A DNA stretch of 64,000 bases from Bacteroidales bacterium (GTDB lineage Bacteria > Bacteroidota > Bacteroidia > Bacteroidales > UBA932): contig JAFWRQ010000017.1 in NCBI GenBank assembly GCA_017519865.1, forward strand, positions 31,316 through 95,315. The letters run 5' to 3'. A model generated the notes under the pieces. That model did no database searches. It worked only from the letters and a program-made list of their open reading frames with translations, and was not told where the DNA came from. Position 1 is the first letter of the stretch. Every line of letters starts with the position of its first letter. A program made the position numbers and the translations under genes. This document shows, one piece after another, positions 43,421 to 51,516 of this stretch.

Positions 43421-44695
43421 CTATCTGTTGCGTCGGTTGAGCTGGCGGATGATGCGCCTGATGACCACGTCGATGGCTTGGTCGGGTTCGATGATGTTGT
43501 AGTCCTCCCAGAAATTGTCATCGGTGAAGTCGCTGACCTGCTCGGAGAGGATGTCCCTGAACTTGACCCTGTCGGCCTGGGCGATTGCGATGCCGCCCTC
43601 CCTGTGGTCGGTCACGGCCATCTCCTCGGTCACGGTGAAACTGTTGCGGAAAAGGGAGCGAAGCTTCCTGGCGGTGAAATTGAGGTCGACGCGGCAATAG
43701 TCGTAATACCATTTGCCCTCGACGCAGCGGTAGCTTACGACATAGTCAGCCCGGTTCATGAGGAAACGCATGTCCGGAGAGTGCTTGATGATGAAGATCC
43801 TGGCGGCTTCCTCGGCCCGGTCGTCGATGTCGAGCGAGAACTCCACGCGGCCGATGGCCAGGCTTTCGGTCTCGATGTAGACCGTGCCCTTGTAGAGGAT
43901 GCCGTCGTCGCGGTGCCTGGGCTTGAAATCAATGGCGTAGAAAGTCATGTCGTCGTATACTGCCGTGCCGGTGAGGGTGAATTCGAGCATATAAATGCAC
44001 TCGTCGAGGGTCAGTCCGGCGAAAGGATTCTTTACCATGTCGATCTCCAATGCTGTGCTGATGCCGCCCTGGAGCTTGACGAACAGGGTGTCCGTACTGT
44101 CGTAGTTGAGACTGCCGCGGCCTTTGTAGATGCCGACCCTGTCGGTAGAGAATCCGGTATAGGAGGCCTTGTCGATGTCGATGACGGCTTCGTTCAGTAC
44201 CAGATACTTGGCGTTGCCCTTCTTGATCATCTCGCGGTAGAAAGCGGTCATTCCTACCCTTTCCGTCGGGTAATTGTCGGCGATCTTGGACCAGGCCGAA
44301 CGGAAGATCGAAAGTCCGTCGATCGCCCTGACCCGGGCCGGGTCGAGCTGGAGCGACATCGGGGCCAACGATATCTCCAGGGGGCGGTTCTGGGTGCTTC
44401 CTGCGAATGCGCTGACCTTGACAGAGCGCGTCATGAAACCCAGATGGCTGATGATGATCTCTGCGTCTCCCGGGGTGTCCTCAGGGATCTTAAGCGAGAA
44501 CACTCCGTCGGAGTTGGAGACATTGCTTATCCTGCTGCCGGAAAGGCTGACGGAAGAGAAGAACAGGGACTCCGATGTGGAACTGTCGATTATGTGCCCG
44601 TGGAGGGTGATGATGCCGGTCTCCTGCCCCGATGCTGTCAGGGCAATGAGGAGCGCAAACAATGATGCGAATAAGTGTTTTATACCGGTTTTCAT
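43421..44695 (-). CDS. exported protein with N-terminal carboxypeptidase-regulatory-like (CarboxypepD_reg) domain
   Basis: 424 aa with a signal peptide (about 1-23). Residues about 28-112 form a CarboxypepD_reg-like beta-sandwich (LHGHIIDSSTSESLFFSSVSL, then GVFSLKIPEDTPG and ISHLGFMTRSV), the module also seen at the N-terminus of SusC-like receptors. The remaining 300 residues are a beta-rich part (ERVGMTAFYREMIKKGNAKYLVLNEAVIDIDKA...) common in Bacteroidota exported proteins of unknown function. No barrel signature is obvious. It lies 30 bp after the NigD-like gene and 15 bp before the last gene of the operon. Confidence 0.82.
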   Translation of the reverse strand: MKTGIKHLFASLFALLIALTASGQETGIITLHGHIIDSSTSESLFFSSVSLSGSRISNVSNSDGVFSLKIPEDTPGDAEIIISHLGFMTRSVKVSAFAGSTQNRPLEISLAPMSLQLDPARVRAIDGLSIFRSAWSKIADNYPTERVGMTAFYREMIKKGNAKYLVLNEAVIDIDKASYTGFSTDRVGIYKGRGSLNYDSTDTLFVKLQGGISTALEIDMVKNPFAGLTLDECIYMLEFTLTGTAVYDDMTFYAIDFKPRHRDDGILYKGTVYIETESLAIGRVEFSLDIDDRAEEAARIFIIKHSPDMRFLMNRADYVVSYRCVEGKWYYDYCRVDLNFTARKLRSLFRNSFTVTEEMAVTDHREGGIAIAQADRVKFRDILSEQVSDFTDDNFWEDYNIIEPDQAIDVVIRRIIRQLNRRNR

Positions 44696-44725
44696 GGCGT
44701 GAGCTGTAGGTTTTAGGGCATTGCC

Positions 44726-45430
44726 CTATCTGAGGGGGATGTCGCCATGGCGTCTGATTTTCTCGCGCCGGAAAGAGTACTCGTCGCCGTCGTACCAGTC
44801 CCAGTCGATGTGCAGGATGGGCTTGCCGTTCCCTACGAGGTCCTTGATGGGGAACGAGGTGTAGGCACCGGCGAAGACGAAGGAATTGAGAGGATGCTCC
44901 GTGTTCTCGGGACTTTCGCCGAAAGCATTGTGGCGGAGTTCGAAGAACAGGGTGTCGGAATGGCTCCGGACACTGTCATATACGAGGTTGACGGTGTGGG
45001 CTTTCTTGCTGGAAGGGAGGACTGCATAACTGATGTAGGCGTTGAGATAGCCTCCGGTGGCCCATGCCTGGTTGATGTTGACCCCGTCGTTGCCAACGGC
45101 TTCCTCATCCATGCCTTCCTTGTCCAGGGGGGCCTTGCACAGAGCTATGGAGTAGTCGTTGAGCCTTACCCTGAACTCGTGCTCCTTGCCTTCTACCTGT
45201 GAGAGGACATCGCAGACGGCCATTACGCGCTTGACCGTGTCGGGAATCTCCGCCCCGGTCTTGTTCTCGGTGATGATGTAGATGTCGCCGGAGTCTGCCT
45301 GAAGCCTGTTGGGTCCGGCGAAGGTATACATGCCCGTATCGGTGAACATATATTCGTAATCCGGGAGGCAGGAGGCCAGGAGTGCCGCCGAAGCGGCGAT
45401 GATCAGATATTTGAAGATGCTGCGTTTCAT
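44726..45430 (-). CDS. NigD-like lipoprotein
   Basis: 234 aa from ATG 45430; the longer frame upstream is a shadow of the Fur-like gene. The lipoprotein signal ends at Cys21 (ALLASC). The mature part follows the NigD layout: an N-terminal OB-like region (IYIITENKTGAEIPDTVKRVMAVC), then a C-terminal beta sandwich (WATGGYLNAYISYAV, HTVNLVYD, FFELRHNAFGESPEN). NigD was named in a Bacteroides bacteriocin-linked cluster, but the family is broad and unassigned. The start overlaps the Fur-like stop by 4 bp (ATGA). Confidence 0.82.
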   Translation of the reverse strand: MKRSIFKYLIIAASAALLASCLPDYEYMFTDTGMYTFAGPNRLQADSGDIYIITENKTGAEIPDTVKRVMAVCDVLSQVEGKEHEFRVRLNDYSIALCKAPLDKEGMDEEAVGNDGVNINQAWATGGYLNAYISYAVLPSSKKAHTVNLVYDSVRSHSDTLFFELRHNAFGESPENTEHPLNSFVFAGAYTSFPIKDLVGNGKPILHIDWDWYDGDEYSFRREKIRRHGDIPLR

Positions 45431-45888
45431 TTTGTAAGGGTGTTTCTTCTGGTGGTAGGATGGCAGATGATCTGGATGTCGACCCCGTCGACTTTGTAAC
45501 CGCGGTAGCGCTTGGACTTGACCCTGGACTCGACCGTCTTGAGCAGCTCGTCGTCCATGATGTCCTTGAACTCGTTGTTGACGGTATCGTACAGGTGGAT
45601 GTGCTGGAATGTGTTGACGTCGAAGAACATCTTGTTGTTGGCGCTGAAGCGGTGGACGTAGACGCCGAGCAAGGTCATCTGGGTCAGGATGTTGTAGACG
45701 GACGATACCGTGACGCAGGTTCCGCCCTTGGCCGAGATCCACCGGCAGACCTGGTCCGCGCTGGCATGACCGAGCTCGAGCATTGCCTCGTGCACGGCCA
45801 GACGCTGGGGAGTGGCTTTGAGCTTGTGCCTCTTCAGGACCGACTTGAAGCGGTCCATCGCGGATGGATCCTTGGTCTGAGCATTCAT
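45427..45888 (-). CDS. divergent Fur-family transcriptional regulator
   Basis: 153 aa from ATG 45888, which fits the promoter. The N-terminal winged helix is clearly Fur-like (LKRHKLKATPQRLAVHEAMLELGHASADQ and VSSVYNILTQMTLLGVY). In the dimerisation domain the usual HHDHxxCxxCG is replaced by QHIHLYDTVN (about residue 95): two histidines stay but both cysteines of the structural zinc site are gone. A single Cys142 is near the C-terminus. It is first in an operon with three exported proteins, so it may regulate them. Metal or peroxide sensing is not evident. Confidence 0.88.
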   Translation of the reverse strand: MNAQTKDPSAMDRFKSVLKRHKLKATPQRLAVHEAMLELGHASADQVCRWISAKGGTCVTVSSVYNILTQMTLLGVYVHRFSANNKMFFDVNTFQHIHLYDTVNNEFKDIMDDELLKTVESRVKSKRYRGYKVDGVDIQIICHPTTRRNTLTK

Positions 45889-45908
45889 AATCCTGATAAT
45901 CTGACATA

Positions 45909-45916
45909 CAAAGTTA
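45909..45916 (-). promoter_or_regulatory. promoter -7 box of the Fur-like operon
   Basis: Minus strand TAACTTTG, 21 bp upstream of ATG 45888. Back to back with the trxB box, 19 bp away. No perfect Fur-box palindrome is visible between them. Confidence 0.55.
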
Positions 45917-45935
45917 TAAAAAAAGATTAAATGAT

Positions 45936-45943
45936 TATATTTG
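45936..45943 (+). promoter_or_regulatory. promoter -7 box of trxB
   Basis: TATATTTG on the plus strand, 19 bp upstream of ATG 45963, giving a short leader. Confidence 0.55.
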
Positions 45944-45962
45944 CAGTTCATAAAACTGCACC

Positions 45963-46886
45963 ATGGAAAGAATCAGACTTTTGATCATCGGCGGAGGCCC
46001 CGCAGGCTACACTGCCGCCATATATGCCTCCCGCGCTGCACTCTCACCCGTACTTTATGAGGGCATGGAACCGGGCGGACAGCTCACCACCACGACCGTA
46101 GTGGAGAACTATCCCGGATTCACTGACGGGGTTGACGCCAACGCCCTTATGGACGCGATGCGCGGCCAGGCTGTACGGCTCGGAGCGGATATCCGCAGGG
46201 GTACGGTGGTCAAGGCCGACCTGTCTTCCAGACCTTACCGTTTCGTGCTTGACGGAGGCGACGAGGTCGAGGCTGAAGCCGTCATCATCGCCACCGGAGC
46301 CGCAGCGAAGTACCTTGGACTGCCGTCCGAGCGCAAGTTCCGCGGCCTCGGCGTGTCTGCCTGCGCCACCTGCGACGGCTTCTTCTACCGGAAGAAGGAC
46401 GTCGCCGTCGTGGGCGGAGGCGATACCGCATGCGAGGAGGCCACCTATCTCGCAGGCCTTTGCCGCAAGGTCTACATGATTGTCCGCAGGGATGTCCTCA
46501 GGGCTTCCAAGGCCATGCAGCAACGCGTCATGGACACTCCGAATATCGAGATCCTCTGGAACTGCAATACCCAGGAGGTCCTCGGCGACGAGTTCGGCGT
46601 CACCGGAGCCAGGCTGGTGAGGAAAGATGGTACTGTTTTTGATATCAATATCGACGGCTTCTTCCTGGCGATAGGCCATCACCCCAATTCCGACCTGTTC
46701 AAGGATTGGCTGGAGACCGACGCCCTCGGTTACATCGTGACCGACGGCAAGTCCTCGCGCACCAGCCGCGAGGGCGTGTTCGCCGCGGGAGACGTGCAGG
46801 ATCCCACATACCGTCAGGCCGTCAACGCTGCGGCCTCCGGGTGCAGGGCCGCGCTGGATGCCGAGAAGTTTTTGTTGGGAATATAA
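45963..46886 (+). CDS. trxB: thioredoxin reductase
   Basis: 307 aa flavoenzyme that reduces thioredoxin with NADPH. FAD-binding IIGGGPAGYTAAIYASRA at the N-terminus (about 8-25), redox pair Cys134-Ala-Thr-Cys137 (SACATCDGFF), NADPH-binding VVGGGDTACEEATYL (about 150-164) and the C-terminal FAD motif GVFAAGDVQD. Divergent from the Fur-like operon. bamD follows 6 bp after its stop, probably in the same transcript. Confidence 0.97.
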   Translation: MERIRLLIIGGGPAGYTAAIYASRAALSPVLYEGMEPGGQLTTTTVVENYPGFTDGVDANALMDAMRGQAVRLGADIRRGTVVKADLSSRPYRFVLDGGDEVEAEAVIIATGAAAKYLGLPSERKFRGLGVSACATCDGFFYRKKDVAVVGGGDTACEEATYLAGLCRKVYMIVRRDVLRASKAMQQRVMDTPNIEILWNCNTQEVLGDEFGVTGARLVRKDGTVFDINIDGFFLAIGHHPNSDLFKDWLETDALGYIVTDGKSSRTSREGVFAAGDVQDPTYRQAVNAAASGCRAALDAEKFLLGI

Positions 46887-46892
46887 TTGACC

Positions 46893-47750
46893 ATGATGAG
46901 ATATCCTAAGTTCATTGTTGCGCTGTTGATAGCCGTGTGTGCTGCCATAGGCTGCAAATCGGAGTACGAGATCCTTCTCGAAGGCAACGACATCGATGCC
47001 AAATATGCCGCGGCGTTCGACTATTTCAACCAGGGCAAATTCATAAAGTCTTCGCAGCTTTTCGAGTCACTTTCCTCCCTGACCAGCGGAAGTGAACGCG
47101 GAGACACCGTGCTGTATTACTGGGGTCTCAGCAATTACCGCTATCGCGATTATTATACCGCCGAGACCAACTTTACGAATTTCCTGGGCAATTATCCTTT
47201 CAGCCCGTTGGCCCCTGATGCCGCTTTCTTCCGCATAGACTGCCTCTATCGCCAGACCCTGCGATACGAACTCGACCAGAAGCCGACGCGTACCGCCATC
47301 TCCGCGATCAACCAGTTCATCTCGGACAACCCTTCCAGCCCCTATCGCCCCCTTTGCGAGAGCATGATGGAAGAACTGAACGAAAGGCTGGACCGCAAGG
47401 CCTATGAGAACGCACGCCTCTATTACAAGATGGAGGATTACCAGGCTGCTACCGTCGCCCTCAAGAACGTCCTGAAGGACAACTCCGAGAACATCTACCG
47501 CGAGGACATACTCTACCATATCGCCATGTCCTCATACAAGTATGCCAACCTCAGTATCGAGTCCAAGCAGAAGGAACGCTACCTCGTATTCGTCGACGAC
47601 TATCTCAACTTCGTCGGCGAGTATCCCGAGTCTTCCTACCGCCGTGAACTGGACGGGCTGTACCGCCGCGTGACGAGGATCCTCGGGCGCAGTTCCGCCT
47701 TGCCGGGGATGACTCCCGAGGATGAAACCGGGGAAGAGATTGAAAAATAA
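46893..47750 (+). CDS. bamD: outer membrane protein assembly factor BamD
   Basis: 285 aa from ATG 46893 (ATG 46896 is equally possible). A lipoprotein signal ends at Cys21 (AAIGC). TPR-like repeats fill the rest, with the BamD pattern: Tyr/Phe-rich helices and NYPFSPLAPDAAFFRIDCLY. BamD is the essential lipoprotein partner of BamA in inserting beta-barrel proteins. bamA itself is at 55.7 kb. Followed by rpoZ after 55 bp. Confidence 0.92.
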   Translation: MMRYPKFIVALLIAVCAAIGCKSEYEILLEGNDIDAKYAAAFDYFNQGKFIKSSQLFESLSSLTSGSERGDTVLYYWGLSNYRYRDYYTAETNFTNFLGNYPFSPLAPDAAFFRIDCLYRQTLRYELDQKPTRTAISAINQFISDNPSSPYRPLCESMMEELNERLDRKAYENARLYYKMEDYQAATVALKNVLKDNSENIYREDILYHIAMSSYKYANLSIESKQKERYLVFVDDYLNFVGEYPESSYRRELDGLYRRVTRILGRSSALPGMTPEDETGEEIEK

Positions 47751-47805
47751 TGAAACTTTCCGGCACGTGCCGGGAGTATTCAGATTGAAAGAAAGAAGAA
47801 AAGTT

Positions 47806-48129
47806 ATGGATAACAAGACAAAGAAAGTCCCCACCAACACCATCACCCGCGACGTCAAGGAGCTCGCGGCTCCGACCGGAAACATCTACGAGTCGGTCGT
47901 CATCCTTTACAAGCGCGCCAACCAGATCGCTCTCGCCGAAAAGAAGGAACTCAACAAGAAGCTCGAGGATTTCAAGAACGAGCGCGACACCATGGAGGAA
48001 GTTTTCGAGAATAAGGAGCAGATAGAGATCTCCAAGTATTACGAGAGACAGCCCAAACCCGACCTCGTGGCCATCTCCGAGTTCGAGAATGGCGAACTCT
48101 TCTACAGAAGGGCCAAGCAGGAGGATTAA
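47806..48129 (+). CDS. rpoZ: RNA polymerase omega subunit (Bacteroidota type)
   Basis: 107 aa from ATG 47806; an upstream ATG at 47722 lies inside bamD and is not likely. The NTITRDVKELAAPTGNIYESVVILYKRANQI stretch matches the omega/Rpb6 domain: TRD, then the conserved E(S/A)xxIxxxRAxQI helix. The C-terminal tail (KEQIEISKYYERQPKPDLVAISEFENGELFYRR) is the extension typical of the phylum. It aids assembly of the polymerase beta' subunit. Between bamD and recN. Confidence 0.88.
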   Translation: MDNKTKKVPTNTITRDVKELAAPTGNIYESVVILYKRANQIALAEKKELNKKLEDFKNERDTMEEVFENKEQIEISKYYERQPKPDLVAISEFENGELFYRRAKQED

Positions 48130-48134
48130 TCCTT

Positions 48135-49799
48135 ATGCTCAAGGCTTTAAGCGTCAGGAATTACGTATTGATAGACTCTCTGGAGACTGGTTTTCCGGAG
48201 GGTCTGATCATTATTACGGGACAGACCGGAGCCGGTAAGTCCATAATCCTGGGCGCTTTGTCGCTGCTTATGGGGGCAAAGGCCGATGCTTCGGCCATAG
48301 CGGACGGGGCGGACAGTTGTGTCGTCGAAGGCGTGTTTTCCGCTCCCGGGGACGGTGCGCTGCTTCGATTGCTTGAGGAGAATGATGTCGAGGACGGAGG
48401 AGGCGAGTTGACCATTCGCCGCGTCGTGAACCGTTCCGGCCGCTCCAGGGCCTTTATCAACGACTGCCCCGTCAACCTGCCGCTTCTCACCTCGGTGACC
48501 TCACGGCTGGTAGATATCCATTCGCAGCATCAGAACCTTGCCCTGGCCGAGCGCCAGTTCCAGTTGTCCGCGCTGGACCTCTATGCCGGTACGGGCTCCC
48601 TGCTCAAGGAGTATGGCGATGCTTACGGCCGCCTCCGCGACCTCCGTTCGGAGCTCGTGGAAGTGAGCGGCCGGCTGGAACGCCTCGCCGCCGAGAGGGA
48701 TTACGACGAAGCGCGTTTCCGCCGCCTTGATGCGGCCGCCCTCCGGGACGGGGAACTCGAGGAGCTCGAGGCCGAGCAGCAGCGGCTCGCCAACGCCGAG
48801 GAGATAAAGGAAAGCCTGTGCGGTATCGAAGACTTCTTCTCGCCTCGGCAGGACGAAGTCCTTTCCCCTGACAGCGGGCTGCGGAATTGCATCCATACGC
48901 TGTCCAAGCTCTCCAAATACCTGCCGGAGGCCGGTCCTCTCTCTGAGCGTCTCGCATCCGTGCGCATCGAGCTGGACGATATATCCGGTGAAATATCTAC
49001 TATGAATTCCCGGCTGGATGTCCCCGCCGACCGCCTGCAGGCCGTCGAGGAACGCCTTTCCACCCTATACGGCTTGCTCAAGTCACACTCGTGCCGTACC
49101 ATAGCGGAACTGATCGCCGAGCGCGACCGCTATTCCGCAGCCATGTTCGACACCGACTCCCTCGAGTCGCGGAAGGAAGATCTTGAAAGGGAGGTCGCCG
49201 AAGCTTCGGCACATCTGGATATACTGGCTTCGCGCCTGCACGAGGAAAGGGTCCGTGCCGCGTCTCCGTTTTCCTCCGCAATCATGGACTCTCTCCGTTT
49301 CCTCGAACTCGACCGTGCGGTCTTCGCCGTGTCGTTCTCGGAGATTCCTGCCGGCCCCTCCGGAAAGGACGCCGTACAGTTCCTGTTCTCGGCCGACGGC
49401 AGGGAACCGGTCGACCTGTCCAGATGCGCGTCCGGAGGTGAACTATCCAGGATCATGCTGAGTCTCAAGGCAATGATGGCCAGATATACCGAGATGCCGA
49501 CCCTGGTGTTCGACGAGATAGATTCAGGAGTGTCAGGCAGCGCGGCCGACAGGATGGGATCCATGATTTGCGACATGGGACGCGACATGCAGGTGTTCGC
49601 CATCACGCACCTTCCACAGGTCGCTGCCAAGGGTGACGCGCATTACGTCGTCTCCAAGTCCTCCGGCGCTGACGGGAGGGTCGTTTCCAAGATAAGGCTG
49701 CTGGACGGCGAGGGGCGCGTGCAGGAGCTGGCGCGCATGCTCAGCGGCAGCGTCGTCACCGACGCCGCCATCGCAAACGCCAGGGCGCTCCTGGGCTAA
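48135..49799 (+). CDS. recN: DNA repair protein RecN
   Basis: 554 aa SMC-like ATPase acting in double-strand break repair. Walker A is GQTGAGKS (residues 29-36). The coiled-coil arms are in the middle (about 160-370). The signature and Walker B (PTLVFDEIDSGVSG) follow, and then AITHLPQVAAKGDAHYVV. Starts 5 bp after rpoZ. Its stop overlaps the stop of the convergent LysM gene by 3 bp. Confidence 0.96.
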   Translation: MLKALSVRNYVLIDSLETGFPEGLIIITGQTGAGKSIILGALSLLMGAKADASAIADGADSCVVEGVFSAPGDGALLRLLEENDVEDGGGELTIRRVVNRSGRSRAFINDCPVNLPLLTSVTSRLVDIHSQHQNLALAERQFQLSALDLYAGTGSLLKEYGDAYGRLRDLRSELVEVSGRLERLAAERDYDEARFRRLDAAALRDGELEELEAEQQRLANAEEIKESLCGIEDFFSPRQDEVLSPDSGLRNCIHTLSKLSKYLPEAGPLSERLASVRIELDDISGEISTMNSRLDVPADRLQAVEERLSTLYGLLKSHSCRTIAELIAERDRYSAAMFDTDSLESRKEDLEREVAEASAHLDILASRLHEERVRAASPFSSAIMDSLRFLELDRAVFAVSFSEIPAGPSGKDAVQFLFSADGREPVDLSRCASGGELSRIMLSLKAMMARYTEMPTLVFDEIDSGVSGSAADRMGSMICDMGRDMQVFAITHLPQVAAKGDAHYVVSKSSGADGRVVSKIRLLDGEGRVQELARMLSGSVVTDAAIANARALLG

Positions 49800-51505
49800 T
49801 TCACAAGGGTAATACTGAAATCGGGGCCGTAGACAACACGTCTGACGGCTTTGTTGATGTGTCCTCCGCGGCGTTCGAACATGAAGTTGGACTGGAGGCC
49901 GCGCATCTGCTCGTCGTCGAGCTTGTCGGGCCAGCGTTTGCCGTATTTGGAGCACATCTTGATGAAATTGTAGGCGGTGTCATATCCCTGGAAGGCGAAA
50001 GGTCCCGGTTCGGCATTGAAGAGTGCACGGTAGGCCAGCAGGAACTTCTGGACCGCCGGGGAGTCGTAGTCGATATAATAGGATATGGCTACGTGGAGTT
50101 TGGTGTTGTGGAGGTACTCCAGTTCGATCGTGTCGAAAGAACGGACCTTGGACAATCCGTAAAGCACTATGTCGATGCTGCGGTTGTTCCTGAGCGACAG
50201 GATGTTGGCATTGCGGACCACATCGCTGACGAAAGCTTCGCTCTCGGACGCCACGACCAGGCGCGTCGCGCCGCCGTTAGAGGCTTCCCTCTCGATGGAG
50301 GAAGAGATGTTGCGCCCTTCGAGGACTCCGTAATTCAGAGTAGTATATGGCAGTCCCGAAGACTGCATGCTGCTGATGAGAGTGCTGGCGGCGGATGTGA
50401 GCGTGGCGTTCTTCTCGGTCAGGAGGATGATCTTGTCACCGTTGCGGTAGTCCTGGGCCAGCCATTTGACGAGGTCCTCGCTCTGGCTCTCAGCCGAACT
50501 GGGCGCCTGGATGAGGTTGCCGTAAACCCTTGCAAGGTCGATGGCCTTGGGCTCGAGGGGCGAAATGATGGGCGTGCCCGAAGGGCTGAGCCTGAGCGCG
50601 CTGGTGAGATCTGTGGTGGAGACGGGGCCGATTACGAGGTCGAAATCCCCGAACTTGTCGGACGTCACCGGGATATTGCCTCCGACCGCGTCATAGACGC
50701 TGAGATCGACGTTGATGCCCTCCGACTTGAGGTCATAGGCTGCGAGAAGCACTCCGCTGTAGAACTCGAGATTGTTCTCGCTCGGCGACTTCTGTGCGTT
50801 GAAAGGCATGATGAGAGCGGCGGAAACGTCTTTCTTGCCCGTATAGAGGAACTCTTCTGCTTTCTCCGTGATGGCTTCGCCCAGGGTCTCAAGTATGCCC
50901 TTGGGCCTTTCCTCTTCCGTCTCCTCCGGCTCCTGCTCTGCTATGGTCACCACGGGCATTTCCTCTTCCGCGGTTTCGGTCGTACCTGTGGGGATGCGGA
51001 GCTTCTGCCTGCGGGTTACGGTGGGGGACGTCATGCCGTTGGCACGCATGATGGCTTCCTTGGAGACGTTGTATTTCTTGGCGATGGAGCCCAGGTCCTC
51101 GTACCACTTTACTGTGTGGGTGATATATGAGCCTGACTGTGCGGAGGGTACGGCCTCCGTCCTCTCCGTAACGGCGGTCGGCGTACCGGAGCCGGTGGCT
51201 GCGGGGAGGTTCTCCACGACAGGGATAAGGAGTATCTGGTAGGTCTTGAGGCCTTCGGTCTCGAGCTTGAGGGTGGGGTTGGAATCGTAGATGTCCTGGA
51301 TGGAGACACCGTACGCCTTGGCGATGGAAAAGAGCGTCTGCTTCTCGAGCACGACGTGCGAATAGTACAGCTTGCCGTTGTTGCGGACCCTGTCCCTGGA
51401 TATGGTGACCGGCGTGGCCTTGTATTCCGTATCCTGTGCACGGGCGGGCATCCCGGCTCCGAGGAGCAGGAATGCGGCCATCGATATCATGATACTCTTT
51501 CTCAT
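49796..51505 (-). CDS. periplasmic protein with two LysM domains fused to a periplasmic-binding-protein fold
   Basis: 569 aa from ATG 51505, which begins a signal peptide (about 1-22, ending ARAQ). Two LysM modules follow: about residues 47-90 (HVVLEKQTLFSIAKAYGVSIQDIYDSNP) and about 125-170 (HTVKWYEDLGSIAKKYNVSKEAIMRANG). An acidic linker leads to a region of about 330 residues with the periplasmic-binding-protein type I pattern (AALIMPFN..., LEFYSGVLLAAYDLKSEGINVDLSVYD, FDLVIGPVSTTDLTSA). This resembles LpoA/YraM-like regulators of peptidoglycan synthases or LivK-like receptors. Role unknown; cell-wall sensing or synthesis control is an inference. Confidence 0.85.
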   Translation of the reverse strand: MRKSIMISMAAFLLLGAGMPARAQDTEYKATPVTISRDRVRNNGKLYYSHVVLEKQTLFSIAKAYGVSIQDIYDSNPTLKLETEGLKTYQILLIPVVENLPAATGSGTPTAVTERTEAVPSAQSGSYITHTVKWYEDLGSIAKKYNVSKEAIMRANGMTSPTVTRRQKLRIPTGTTETAEEEMPVVTIAEQEPEETEEERPKGILETLGEAITEKAEEFLYTGKKDVSAALIMPFNAQKSPSENNLEFYSGVLLAAYDLKSEGINVDLSVYDAVGGNIPVTSDKFGDFDLVIGPVSTTDLTSALRLSPSGTPIISPLEPKAIDLARVYGNLIQAPSSAESQSEDLVKWLAQDYRNGDKIILLTEKNATLTSAASTLISSMQSSGLPYTTLNYGVLEGRNISSSIEREASNGGATRLVVASESEAFVSDVVRNANILSLRNNRSIDIVLYGLSKVRSFDTIELEYLHNTKLHVAISYYIDYDSPAVQKFLLAYRALFNAEPGPFAFQGYDTAYNFIKMCSKYGKRWPDKLDDEQMRGLQSNFMFERRGGHINKAVRRVVYGPDFSITLVN

Positions 51506-51516
51506 ATTCTCATCCT

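Noticed and set aside
44726-45907. 393-residue version of the NigD-like protein
   Set aside because: Its first 159 residues are a frame-shifted reading of the Fur-like gene; the lipoprotein signal begins at 45430.
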